From the NCBI GenBank assembly GCA_016875735.1, contig VGOW01000031.1, positions 1 through 44,599 on the forward strand: 44,599 bases of DNA, read 5' to 3'. Below are positions 31,441 through 39,170 of this stretch, piece after piece. The stretch comes from Chloroflexota bacterium. Its GTDB lineage: Bacteria > Chloroflexota > Anaerolineae > Anaerolineales > VGOW01. Both the position numbers and the translations under genes were made by a program. Below the pieces are notes generated by a model. The model did no database searches and had not been told where the DNA came from. It saw nothing but the letters and a program-made list of their open reading frames with translations. The number at the start of each line of letters is the position of its first letter. Position 1 is the first letter of the stretch.

Positions 31441-32654
31441 TGGAAAAGATCACCATGCCCAAACTGGGGTTCGATATGGCCGAAGGCAAACTGGTGCGCT
31501 GGGTGAAGAAGCCGGGCGAGCCGGTGAGCAAGGGCGAAGTGCTGGCCGAAGTGGAAACCGACAAAGCAACGGTCGAAGTGGAGTCGTTCGTGAGCGGAGT
31601 GGTGGCCGCCACTTTTGCCGAAGAGGGATCGTTGCAGAAAGTGGGCGCGTTGATCGGCGTGATCGCCGCGCCGGGCGAAACGGTGGATGTGGAGGCCCTG
31701 CGCGCGGAGGCCGGAGGGAAGACAGCCGACAACGGGCGCAAGACAATCAGCGATCAGGCATCAGCGATCCGCGATCAGCCCTCCGCCCTCCGTCCTCCGC
31801 CCTCCGCATTCCTCCGCATCTCGCCCATCGCCCGGCGCATGGCCGATGAGCTCGGCCTCGATCCGCGATTGATGACCGGCACCGGCCCCGAAGGCCGCAT
31901 CACCAAAAAGGATGTGGAGGCGTTTGCGCGGGCGGCGAAGGCCTCCCCCACTCCAACCCCAACCTCCACTCCCGACTCCCCTGCCCCTCTCACTAAACTG
32001 CGTTCGGCCATTGCCCGCCGCATGACCGACAGCAAAACCACCGTGCCGCATTTTTACGTGACAAGTGAAATTGATATGGGGCCGGTGATGACTCTGCGGA
32101 AGCAACTCAACACCCTGCTCGACGAGTCGGCGAAACTCTCGGTGAACGATTTTGTGGTGAAGGCGGCGGCGCTGGCCCTGCGCGAGTTTCCGGGACTCAA
32201 TGCCTCCTTCGGCGGCGAAGGGATCACGCGCCACAGCCAGATCAATGTTGGCAACGCGGTGGCGGTTGAGGCCGGGTTGCTCACCGTCGTCGTCAAAAAT
32301 GCCGACGCCAAATCCCTCTCGCAAATCTCCGGCGAGTTGAGAGCGCTGGCCGCGCGCGCCCGCGAGGGCAAGGTGAAGCCCGACGATGTCGAAGGCTCGA
32401 CGTTCACCATTTCCAATTTGGGGATGTTCGATGTGGAGTCGTTTGCGGCCATCATCAACCCGCCGGAGGCGGCCATCTTGGCGGTGGGCTCGGCGCGGGA
32501 AGTGCCGGTGGCGAAGGACGGCGGGCTGGCGGTGGGCTGGCGCATGAAGGCGACCCTCTCCGCCGACCACCGCGCCACCGATGGAGCGGAGGCGGCGCGT
32601 TTCATGCAAGCGCTCAAGCGGCTCATCGAAGAACCGCTGAGGCTGATGTTGTGA
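31440..32654 (+). CDS. pdhC: Dihydrolipoamide acyltransferase (E2) of the 2-oxoacid dehydrogenase complex
   Basis: A 404-residue E2. Order: lipoyl domain (1-75) with lipoylated K42 in EVETDKATVEVES; linker (about 85-123); peripheral-subunit-binding domain (about 124-160, ISPIARRMADELGLDPRLMTGTGPEGRITKKDVEAF); Pro/Thr/Ser linker (SPTPTPTSTPDSPAP); catalytic domain (about 182-404) with the active-site histidine H377 and D381 of DHRATDG. The first linker is largely the product of a 63-base heptamer array (31746-31808). No E3 (lipoamide dehydrogenase) gene follows; the downstream genes are response regulators, so E3 must come from elsewhere. Confidence 0.95.
   Translation: MEKITMPKLGFDMAEGKLVRWVKKPGEPVSKGEVLAEVETDKATVEVESFVSGVVAATFAEEGSLQKVGALIGVIAAPGETVDVEALRAEAGGKTADNGRKTISDQASAIRDQPSALRPPPSAFLRISPIARRMADELGLDPRLMTGTGPEGRITKKDVEAFARAAKASPTPTPTSTPDSPAPLTKLRSAIARRMTDSKTTVPHFYVTSEIDMGPVMTLRKQLNTLLDESAKLSVNDFVVKAAALALREFPGLNASFGGEGITRHSQINVGNAVAVEAGLLTVVVKNADAKSLSQISGELRALAARAREGKVKPDDVEGSTFTISNLGMFDVESFAAIINPPEAAILAVGSAREVPVAKDGGLAVGWRMKATLSADHRATDGAEAARFMQALKRLIEEPLRLML
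31746..31808. repeat. Nine-unit heptamer array inside the E2 gene
   Basis: ATCAGCG, ATCAGGC, ATCAGCG, ATCCGCG, ATCAGCC, CTCCGCC, CTCCGTC, CTCCGCC, CTCCGCA: nine words, 63 bases, exactly 21 codons. It encodes most of the linker between lipoyl and subunit-binding domains (SDQASAIRDQPSALRPPPS). Confidence 0.92.
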
Positions 32655-32709
32655 GATCAAAATGGAGTGAGTTGGAGTGATTGCCAACTTGTCCCACGAA
32701 ACTCAATCT

Positions 32710-32738
32710 TTGTGGTCATGCCAGAGTCAGATTAGAAT
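32710..32738 (+). promoter_or_regulatory. Sigma-70-like promoter of the response-regulator genes
   Basis: TTGTGG (32710-32715), a 17-base spacer and TAGAAT (32733-32738). The ATG at 32745 lies six bases after the -10, so the message is predicted to be leaderless. Confidence 0.7.
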
Positions 32739-32744
32739 AGCGTC

Positions 32745-33116
32745 ATGCGGAAAAGAATTCTGATCATGGATGATGAGCCGGACACGCTGACGATGCTGAG
32801 CATGACGCTGAAGTTGGCCGGGTACGATGTGGCGACCGCCGAGACCGGGCAAAAGGCGCTGGCGTTGGCCGGTGAGTTCAAGCCCGATGCGATGATCCTC
32901 GATGTGATGATGCCCGATATATCGGGCATCGACGTTCTTAGCCGCATCAACGAGCAAGTGACTCCGTAGCCCGCCGCCATCATTCTGTCGGCGTCGGTGC
33001 GGAGCGACGACGTGAACGCCGGGATTGCCGCCGGGGCATACACTTACCTGCTCAAGCCGATCCCGCGCGAGAAACTGATCGAAACCGTAAAGGCGGCATT
33101 GGCTTCCAAAGCATGA
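32745..33116 (+). pseudogene. CheY-like receiver protein interrupted by an in-frame TAG
   Basis: Reading MRKRILIMDDEPDTLTMLS with D9/D10 and phospho-acceptor D53 (MILDVMMPDISG), the frame hits TAG at 32967-32969 (codon 75). It then continues in the same frame with PAAIILSASVRSDD and LLKPIPREKLIETVKAALASKA to TGA at 33114-33116. The downstream paralogue at 33139 has the matching segment without a stop, so this is a complete 123-residue receiver with one nonsense change, perhaps from CAG. All other receiver residues, including the lysine in LLKP, are kept, which suggests a very recent mutation, an assembly error or read-through. The 74-residue product alone would lack the beta4-alpha5 half. Confidence 0.85.
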
Positions 33117-33138
33117 GCAATCGAGTTGGCTAATCGCT

Positions 33139-33528
33139 ATGGGGAAAAAGATTCTAATAATTGATGATGAAGTGGACACGCTCAACTTGTTGAGCATGAC
33201 TCTCAGCCTTGCCGGTTACGACACGGCCAAAGCCGACAACGGTCAAACGGGCATCGCTCTCATTTCCGAATTCGAGCCGGACGCGATCATTCTCGATGTG
33301 ATGATGCCGGAGCAGTCGGGCATTGACGTGCTCAATACGATCAAAAAGTTGTTTGTCAACCCGCCGCCGGTCATCATCTTTTCGGCGCGAGGCCGCATCG
33401 AAGATATGGTGGAGGGCATGGAAGCCGGAGCCTTCAAGTATCTTGTCAAGCCGGTTTCGCGTGATAAACTCTTGGAGACGGTGAAGAGCGCATTGGCCTC
33501 GCGCCCCTCCGCCCTTCGACGCCGCTAA
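33139..33528 (+). CDS. CheY-like response regulator receiver protein
   Basis: A 129-residue stand-alone receiver domain. Acidic pocket D9/D10 (ILIIDDEVD), phospho-acceptor D53 (IILDVMMPEQSG), the switch Ser in IIFSARG and the lysine in YLVKPVS are all present. There is no output domain, so it acts by binding a partner after phosphorylation. It is a tandem paralogue of the interrupted gene just upstream (same order of motifs, clearly diverged). No histidine kinase is nearby. No ribosome-binding site is evident before the ATG. Confidence 0.93.
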   Translation: MGKKILIIDDEVDTLNLLSMTLSLAGYDTAKADNGQTGIALISEFEPDAIILDVMMPEQSGIDVLNTIKKLFVNPPPVIIFSARGRIEDMVEGMEAGAFKYLVKPVSRDKLLETVKSALASRPSALRRR

Positions 33529-33560
33529 TCCCAATCCATTCCCGATTCCAAATCCCACCC
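33526..33560. repeat. Heptamer-word stretch after the response regulator
   Basis: TAATCCC, AATCCAT, TCCCGAT, TCCAAAT, CCCACCC: five degenerate 7-base words occupying the whole gap between the receiver gene stop (whose TAA begins the stretch) and the next ATG. Confidence 0.6.
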
Positions 33561-33956
33561 ATGACCACCACCGCTCAAACTTGGTTTTTCCATCCACCCG
33601 AAAAGAATGCCTACTTGATCAGCGAACGAGTGCGCACCAATTTTTGGGGCGCGCGCTTCGGCGGCGTTTGGCTCGACGTTGTGCGAGTCGGCCCGCCCAT
33701 TCTTATGGCCGGAGCGTATCAAGGTTCCGCCATCGAACTGGAATGGCAACCCGCTCAATGGTGCGCGCTCCGCGCCAAACCTGCGGCGGCCAGCCTGCCG
33801 CTGGGCGTGAGCAACATGCTCGGCCTCAAGCCCGCCATCAAATATGAAGAGGCTCGCGGCTACACCGTGTGGGAATGGCTCACCGGCGACGTGAACGCGC
33901 GCTGGCAAGCCGTGCAGGGCAAGCCAGAGTACGCAAAACTAGAGCGGCTGAAATGA
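33561..33956 (+). CDS. Uncharacterised 131-residue protein
   Basis: Not recognised. The start MTTTAQTWFFHPPEKNAYLISERVRTNFWG follows 32 bases after the receiver gene stop; coding is supported by typical codon use and a clean frame. The protein is rich in Trp and aromatic residues (WLDV, LEWQPAQWCAL, VWEWLTG, RWQAVQG) with alternating hydrophobic stretches, compatible with a small soluble beta-rich fold. No signal peptide, no membrane segment, and no metal motif beyond a single cysteine. It could share a transcript with the response regulators, but nothing links it to them functionally. Confidence 0.7.
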   Translation: MTTTAQTWFFHPPEKNAYLISERVRTNFWGARFGGVWLDVVRVGPPILMAGAYQGSAIELEWQPAQWCALRAKPAAASLPLGVSNMLGLKPAIKYEEARGYTVWEWLTGDVNARWQAVQGKPEYAKLERLK

Positions 33957-33963
33957 TGACGCT

Positions 33964-34031
33964 TCCAACTTCAAATCTCAAACTCCAAACTCCAAAACGG
34001 CGCGGCGTTTGAGTTCGGTCGTTTGAAGTTG
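33964..34031. repeat. Heptamer-word hairpin repeat
   Basis: Words CTTCAAA, TCTCAAA, CTCCAAA, CTCCAAA on the left and GTTTGAG, GTTTGAA, GTTGGGA on the right. CCAACTTCAAA (33964-33974) pairs exactly with TTTGAAGTTGG (34021-34031), with GC-rich sequence in the loop. Confidence 0.85.
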
Positions 34032-34048
34032 GGAGTTCGGCTTTCGCC

Positions 34049-34609
34049 GTGCCCCTTGATTCCGACCTCTCCACCCTCCGCGCTTTCCTCGCCGACTTCG
34101 AGCAGTATCTCAAATCGGATGTGATCTTTTGGACGGTGGGCAGTGACATGCCCGCCCTCACCCTTGGCGGATTGTTATTCGTTCGCCGCGCGCTCACGGC
34201 GCAGCGGGCAGCCATTTCGCCCCAGCAGTCCATCGAATTCGACCGACTCGATTTGGAAGCCGAGACGCTGTTCAGCCGCTGGCCGGTGAACATCGAGAAG
34301 AAAGCCCTGCGCGAGATCAGTTCTCGGCTCAACGTGTGGGCTTCGGCCATCGAGGAAGCCGCCGACCATCCGCATCTCTTCGCCGACAATTATTCTCACG
34401 CGATCAACACTCGCGTTTACATTGGGCTGTTGCTTCCGTTGGTGAGCAGGGTTCCGGAGGCCGACCGATACCGCAACCGGTTGAGCATGCTCGACACACG
34501 ACTGCGCGCCACGATCGCCGCGAGCGGATTCATCCTCGACGTGGCGCTGGCTCTCTCATTCCCCCCCGGCGAATTTTGGTTTTTATACGGCAAACCAAAG
34601 AAGGTGTAA
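34049..34609 (+). CDS. Uncharacterised 186-residue protein
   Basis: Not recognised. It probably starts at GTG 34049 (MPLDSDLSTLRAFLADFEQYLKSD) directly after a word-repeat hairpin; no ribosome-binding site is visible, so the start is uncertain. The sequence is mostly helical by eye, with a hydrophobic patch VGSDMPALTLGGLLFVRRAL and a C-terminal IAASGFILDVALALSFPPGEFWFLYG. No catalytic motif stands out. It is convergent with the DUF1697 gene, with only nine bases between the two stop codons. Confidence 0.65.
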   Translation: MPLDSDLSTLRAFLADFEQYLKSDVIFWTVGSDMPALTLGGLLFVRRALTAQRAAISPQQSIEFDRLDLEAETLFSRWPVNIEKKALREISSRLNVWASAIEEAADHPHLFADNYSHAINTRVYIGLLLPLVSRVPEADRYRNRLSMLDTRLRATIAASGFILDVALALSFPPGEFWFLYGKPKKV

Positions 34610-34618
34610 CGAGCGGCC

Positions 34619-35167
34619 TCAGGCGCGGGGGGGCGGGTATTTGTCCGCTATCTTCCGAATCGTGTTTGCCCCACGAAGCGTGGCCTGCGCGCCGAGTGTC
34701 TTCTCGAGGACGGTGTTAGAAAAAGTGGACTCGCTCTGCTTCCTGCGGCACAGCCAATAAACCTCCCGCCCGCGCACCGCAAAATCATCGATCTCGGTTT
34801 TCAAAGCCATCAGTTTTTGCTTCCTTTTCGCGTCGAGCGCTTCGGCCAAGAAGGCAATGTTGAGCGCCATCGCCGCATCGAGAGCCGACTGCGGGAAAGG
34901 TTTGTGATTCGCAATGGCGGCCAGTTCCGCATCCGAGCGTATGAATGTGGCGACCTCATAGCCGAGCGCTTTGTTCAACCCGGCGGCGATTTTAGATTCC
35001 AGAGCGGCGGCGTTCTTCCCCGTCGTCTCGAACACAACATTGCCGCTGGCGATGAATGTCTCGACATTGGAAAAGCCGAACGACTCGAAGAGACGGCGCA
35101 GATGATCCATCTTGACGGTGTGGCCGCCAACGTTGATGGCTCGAAGGAAGGCGATGAATCGCGGCAT
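34619..35167 (-). CDS. DUF1697 family protein
   Basis: A 182-residue DUF1697 protein. The N-terminus MPRFIAFLRAINVGGHTVKMDHLRRLFESFGFSNVETFIASGNVVFE is the hallmark of the family (FLRGINVGG, M-x-x-L, NV-x-T-YI-x-SGNVVF), and a C-terminal block VEKTLG... is seen as SNTVLEKTLGAQATLRGANTIRKIADK. Function is unknown; the fold is related to small ferredoxin-like domains. The start at 35167 fits the family; longer in-frame starts would overlap the cyclase gene, whose stop lies 23 bases upstream. It may be co-transcribed as the last gene after the cyclase gene. Confidence 0.9.
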   Translation of the reverse strand: MPRFIAFLRAINVGGHTVKMDHLRRLFESFGFSNVETFIASGNVVFETTGKNAAALESKIAAGLNKALGYEVATFIRSDAELAAIANHKPFPQSALDAAMALNIAFLAEALDAKRKQKLMALKTEIDDFAVRGREVYWLCRRKQSESTFSNTVLEKTLGAQATLRGANTIRKIADKYPPPRA

Positions 35168-35182
35168 GGCGAAGAGAGGGCG

Positions 35183-35202
35183 GCCCGCCCTTAAGCGGGC
35201 GG
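35183..35202. repeat. GC-rich CTTAAG stem containing the cyclase stop codon
   Basis: GCCCGC (35183-35188) pairs with GCGGGC (35195-35200) around CCTTAA; the TAA stop of the cyclase gene (35191-35193) is in the loop. It resembles the CTTAAG palindrome at 14902. Confidence 0.6.
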
Positions 35203-36675
35203 CTCGCACATCACTTCGTGCGCCTGCACGGGCTTCGTCCGCCCCTTCACATCCACCGGCCCCACACGCCGCAGATCGAACTTTCCAGCCACTGCGCCCG
35301 TTGTGCCGGGGCCGACAAGAATGCGGTTGGGCCGCGCGTGGGCTTCCAATTGGTAGGCCACGTTGACGGTGTCCCCCAGCACAGTGAACTCCACGCGCTC
35401 GTCGGTGCCCACGTAACCAGCCACCACCAGCCCGGTGTTGATGCCGATGCCGATATTGATCTGATCGGGAGAGCGCCGATTCATTGCATCCAGAGTTTCC
35501 AACATTTCCAGTCCGGCTCGCACGGCATTGCTTTCGGGGCCGGGTTCGGACTTGTTCATGCCGAACACGGCCATCAAGCCGTCGCCGAGATATTTATCGA
35601 GCACGCCCCCATGATGGAAGATGATGGAGGTCATGTCGTGATAGTAGTTGCTCAGCATCTCGCCGAATCGCTTTGCGCCCATCGTTTCGGCCATGCCGGT
35701 CGAGTCCATCATATCGGCGAACAGCACGGTGAGCCTCTGCTCGGTGAGGCCGGGCAAACGCCCCGTGCGCACGTAATCCTGCAAAATATATTCGGCCTCC
35801 GGCGGCGAGAGGAAACGTTGCAGGAGCATTCGGATCTGCTGTTCCTTCTGAACGCGCTTGATCAGATCGGTGCGCTGGATGGTGAGCGCGGCTTGGTGGC
35901 CGATGGCGACGGCCAGATGCAGATCGTTGTCGTCGAATGGCCGCGAGCCGGGATCGGTCTTGTACATATAGATCAGTCCCAGCAAATCATCGCCGCTCAC
36001 CACCGGCACACACAACACCGAACGCACGCGCATGAGCAGTGAGCTCTTGCCGAAGGTCGGGTCCGTGTCAGCCGAGACCTCCGGGATGATGACCGCCGTT
36101 TTCTGATCAATCGCCATTTGGGCGATGGAAGTGGGGAAGCCCAACTCCGCGAGTCGGCCAAACTCGTCGGCGAGGATCACTTCGCACTTATCGGCGCCCA
36201 TCGAAATACGCATCAAATCCGACACTTCTCTCAGCGCCGTCTCCACATCGAGCGCCGTGTTCAGTTGGCGCGCAATTTTGTAGAGCAGGATGGCGTGATG
36301 TTCAAGCGCTTCGAGCATCAGATCGCGCGTGAGCGGCTGTGTGCCCATTCCGCGTTTGGGCATGGGCACCGGGTGGGTGTCGCGATAGTAAAGGGTGAGG
36401 ATGTGCTCGCCGATGCGGACCGAATCTTCGGGCTGAAGGATCAGCATGTGATTGATCCGTTCGCGGTTGACGTAGGTGCCGTTGGTGCTGCCGAGATCGC
36501 GGATGGTCACCGTCCGCGTAGCGGGATCGTTTTCGACTTCGGCGTGCGCGCGCGAGGCAGACTGATCGGCCATCTGAATATCGGCGTCAGCGCTTCGGCC
36601 AATCGTTGTCTTGCCAGCCTTAAGAACGTACTCTGTTGGCTCTCCCCATGGAGATCGCACGATGAAAAACCACAT
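35191..36675 (-). CDS. FHA-GAF-class III adenylate/guanylate cyclase
   Basis: A 494-residue signalling protein. FHA domain (about 22-98: TTIGRSADADIQ, SRAHAEV, DLGSTNGTYVNRE); GAF domain (about 130-285, with GFPTSIAQMAIDQKTAVIIPEV and SVLCVPVVSGDDLLGLIYMYKT); short coiled segment (QRTDLIKRVQKEQQIRMLLQRFLSP); class III cyclase domain (about 310-490) with metal aspartates in LFADMMDST and the DKYLGDGLMAVFG block. In the transition-state block the usual VNxAARLE reads VNVAYQLE: the conserved arginine is Gln442 (codon CAA at 35350-35352), which should lower or abolish turnover unless another residue substitutes. Nine bases after the RNase Y stop; likely in the same transcript. Confidence 0.9.
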   Translation of the reverse strand: MWFFIVRSPWGEPTEYVLKAGKTTIGRSADADIQMADQSASRAHAEVENDPATRTVTIRDLGSTNGTYVNRERINHMLILQPEDSVRIGEHILTLYYRDTHPVPMPKRGMGTQPLTRDLMLEALEHHAILLYKIARQLNTALDVETALREVSDLMRISMGADKCEVILADEFGRLAELGFPTSIAQMAIDQKTAVIIPEVSADTDPTFGKSSLLMRVRSVLCVPVVSGDDLLGLIYMYKTDPGSRPFDDNDLHLAVAIGHQAALTIQRTDLIKRVQKEQQIRMLLQRFLSPPEAEYILQDYVRTGRLPGLTEQRLTVLFADMMDSTGMAETMGAKRFGEMLSNYYHDMTSIIFHHGGVLDKYLGDGLMAVFGMNKSEPGPESNAVRAGLEMLETLDAMNRRSPDQINIGIGINTGLVVAGYVGTDERVEFTVLGDTVNVAYQLEAHARPNRILVGPGTTGAVAGKFDLRRVGPVDVKGRTKPVQAHEVMCEPPA

Positions 36676-36684
36676 AGCGCCCCT

Positions 36685-38217
36685 CTACTTGGCGTACTCC
36701 ACTGCCCGCTTCTCGCGGATGACCGTCACTTTGATCTGGCCGGGATACTGCATCGACTCTTCGATCTTGCGAGCCACATTCTTCGAGAGATCAATCGCCG
36801 CCAGATCATCAATGGCCTCCGGCTCCACAATGATACGCACCTCGCGCCCGGCTTGCAAGGCATACGCCTGCTCCACGCCCTTGAACGACGAGGCGATCTC
36901 TTCCAACGTGCGAATGCGTTTGACGTACAGATCCAAACTCTCGCGCCGCGCGCCCGGCCTCGAACCCGAAATGGCGTCGGCCACTTCGACAATCACCGCC
37001 TCCACACTTTCTTGATTCACTTCGTGATGGTGAGCGGCAATCGCATTCACCACCCGCGAGTGCACGCCGTGTCGCTTGGCAAACTCCGCGCCGATGGCCG
37101 CATGAGTGCCTTCCACTTCATGATCGATGGCTTTGCCCAGATCGTGCAGCAACCCGCCCGCCTTCGCCGCCGCCACATCTGCGCCCATCTCGGCGGCCAG
37201 CACTCCGGCCAGCAGAGAGGTTTCGATAGCATGGCTCCACTGATTCTGCCCGTACGACGTTCGGAACTTGAGCCGCCCGAGCAGCCGCATCACTTCGGGG
37301 TGAAGGCCCGGCACCCCGGCCTCATATGCCGCCTCCTCGCCCGCCTCTTTGATCACCGCCTCCACTTCGCGCCGCGCATCGTCCACCAACTTCTCGATGT
37401 ATGCCGGGTGAATCCGCCCGTCGCCGATCAACTTCGCCAGCGCGCGGCGGGCCACCTCGCGGCGCACCGGGTCGAACGATGAGATCGTCACCGCCTCCGG
37501 CGTGTCGTCCACAATCACATCCACTCCGGCGGCCATCTCGAAGGCGCGGATGTTGCGGCCACTGCGGCCAATGATGCGCCCCTTCATCTCATCCGAAGGA
37601 ATCGGCACCACCGACACCGCCAACTCCGAAACCTGATCCGTCGCCACGCGCTGAATGGCGACCGCGATCAGCTCGCGGGCGCGGCGCTCGCCTTCGGCTT
37701 TAGCCTCGTCCTCGATCTGGCGGATGGTGCGCGCCATGTCCGTCCGCGCCGACGCTTCCACCGTCTCCAGCAATTGCGCCTTCGCCTCTTCCTGCGTCAG
37801 CGAGGCAATGCGCTCCAGTTCGGCGATCTGCGCTACCTCGCGCTTGTCCAAATCTGTGTTACGTTTGTCCAACTGGCTTTGGCGCTTGTTCAACGCCTGC
37901 TGATCGCGCTCCAATTTGTCAATGCGTCGGTCGAGTTCCTCGCGCCGCCGCTGAAGCCGCTCCTCCGACTTGTCCATCTCAGCGCGCCGGCGTCCGGCTT
38001 CGACCTCCAGGTCATCACGCTTCTTCAGCAGTTCATCTTTCGCCTTCAGCTCTAATTCTTTGTTATGCGCTTCGGTCGTTGCTCTTACACGCTCGATCTC
38101 GGCTTCGAATTCTTTGGCCTGTGCTTGCGCCTGAACTTGACGAACAAAATAACCAACAGCCGCACCGATCGCCAACGCAACCAGACCGACCAGCGCCGCT
38201 ATCACAATCGGGCTCAT
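36685..38217 (-). CDS. rny: Ribonuclease Y
   Basis: A 510-residue membrane-bound endoribonuclease that starts mRNA decay. Order: N-terminal membrane helix (about 4-26, IVIAALVGLVALAIGAAVGYFV); long charged coiled coil (about 30-195, rich in K/E/R/Q with a Gln-Lys-Arg repeated pattern); KH domain with GRIIGRSGRNIRAFE (GxxG-type loop); HD domain with SHAIETSLLAGVLAAEMG, GGLLHDLGKAIDHEVEG and AIAAHHHEV. Length is close to the B. subtilis enzyme (520). It starts six bases after the recX stop, so recA, recX, rny and the cyclase gene may be transcribed together in part. Confidence 0.97.
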   Translation of the reverse strand: MSPIVIAALVGLVALAIGAAVGYFVRQVQAQAQAKEFEAEIERVRATTEAHNKELELKAKDELLKKRDDLEVEAGRRRAEMDKSEERLQRRREELDRRIDKLERDQQALNKRQSQLDKRNTDLDKREVAQIAELERIASLTQEEAKAQLLETVEASARTDMARTIRQIEDEAKAEGERRARELIAVAIQRVATDQVSELAVSVVPIPSDEMKGRIIGRSGRNIRAFEMAAGVDVIVDDTPEAVTISSFDPVRREVARRALAKLIGDGRIHPAYIEKLVDDARREVEAVIKEAGEEAAYEAGVPGLHPEVMRLLGRLKFRTSYGQNQWSHAIETSLLAGVLAAEMGADVAAAKAGGLLHDLGKAIDHEVEGTHAAIGAEFAKRHGVHSRVVNAIAAHHHEVNQESVEAVIVEVADAISGSRPGARRESLDLYVKRIRTLEEIASSFKGVEQAYALQAGREVRIIVEPEAIDDLAAIDLSKNVARKIEESMQYPGQIKVTVIREKRAVEYAK

Positions 38218-38223
38218 CGTAGG

Positions 38224-38877
38224 TCAGTCCTCACTTTCATTTTTCGAATCATCGCCGCCGCCTTCGCGCCACGCGCGCTCAACGGCCTCGCTAATCGTCT
38301 CGTAATCGAAACCCCTCCGGGCAAGATACTCGCCCAACTTGCGCTTAAACTCCAACTTGCTCAACTTCTGGCGGATGAGGCGCGGAGCGCGGGACTCCGC
38401 CAACTGCCGCGCCGCCGCCGATTCATCCACCCCCTCCAACGCCGCCTCAATCTCGTTTGCCCCCACACCTTTGGCGCGCAGTTCAGCTTTCAACGCCCGC
38501 TTCGCCTTTGGCCTGAAGGCCGCCCGATTCTCCACCCACTGCTCGGCAAAACTCGAATCGTCCACCAGCCCCGCCCGCCTCAGCCGCGCCACCACAGCAT
38601 CCATCCGCGACTCGGGCATCTCCTTCTTTTTCAAGTGCCGCCGAATCTCCGCCTCCGAACGCGGGCGATACGAGAGAAACTCCAGGGCCCTCTCGTAAGC
38701 CGCCTCGTCGGCATCGGCCCGCTTCAACTTCTCAACGTCCGCATCCGAAAGCGACTGCCCCACTTTCAGCCAAGCGGCCTCAATCTTCACCAGCCCCAAA
38801 GCAAACTCTCCATCGAGATACACATTCACCCGACTCTTGTTCCGGGCCTGCACTTTGAGCGCGGTAATCTTCGGCAT
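38224..38877 (-). CDS. recX: Regulatory protein RecX
   Basis: A 217-residue RecX, which binds RecA filaments and limits recombinase activity. Typical blocks: SRVNVYLDGEFALGL (the N-terminal strand region of long RecX proteins), ALEFLSYRPRSEAEIRRHLKKKE, VDDSSFAEQWVENRA and, at the end, EYLARRGFDYETISEAVERAW. The ATG at 38877 is chosen because the family N-terminus starts there; an in-frame TTG at 38937 would run through a terminator stem. There is no ribosome-binding site, and the start is only nine bases after the U-tract of a terminator, which should keep RecX much lower than RecA. Confidence 0.93.
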   Translation of the reverse strand: MPKITALKVQARNKSRVNVYLDGEFALGLVKIEAAWLKVGQSLSDADVEKLKRADADEAAYERALEFLSYRPRSEAEIRRHLKKKEMPESRMDAVVARLRRAGLVDDSSFAEQWVENRAAFRPKAKRALKAELRAKGVGANEIEAALEGVDESAAARQLAESRAPRLIRQKLSKLEFKRKLGEYLARRGFDYETISEAVERAWREGGGDDSKNESED

Positions 38878-38886
38878 GGCTGCAAT

Positions 38887-38922
38887 AAAAAAGCCGCGGC
38901 GCGCACTACACAGCGCCACGGC
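38887..38922 (-). terminator. Intrinsic terminator between recA and recX
   Basis: On the minus strand GCCGTGGCGC, a 10-base loop and GCGCCGCGGC form a 10-base stem with one G-U pair, followed by TTTTTT. It lies about 250 bases after the recA stop and just before the recX start codon. Confidence 0.9.
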
Positions 38923-39170
38923 GATAAACCCGCTCAACGCGGATCAGATATTTCAGTGTGCGGCAGGCCACCCTGCCATCCCCAACGGGATCGGTCAACG
39001 AGCGCGAATCAAGTTATCCACTGCCCAACATCGAGAGCAGTGAAAATGCAAACAGCATGATGCTGGTCAAGTCGTTCCAAATAACCGTGTAGCATCTCCG
39101 GATACCCGGATTGCAAAACATCGCCCGTGAACTTCACTTCGTCAACACTGAACGCGCAATATCGTCGTAG
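38923..39170. other. recA-recX intergenic region
   Basis: Nothing recognised besides the terminator at its end: no open frame with coding character, no tRNA-like TTCGAAT arm and no word repeat. It would be an unusually long 3' untranslated region of the recA message. Confidence 0.6.

Noticed and set aside
35191-35209. Longer start for the DUF1697 gene overlapping the cyclase stop
   Set aside because: The family N-terminus MPRFIAFLRAINVGG begins at 35167; the extension is basic and unlike relatives.
38923-39170. Small gene or RNA gene in the recA-recX gap
   Set aside because: No coding frame, no tRNA arms and no recognisable RNA family were seen.
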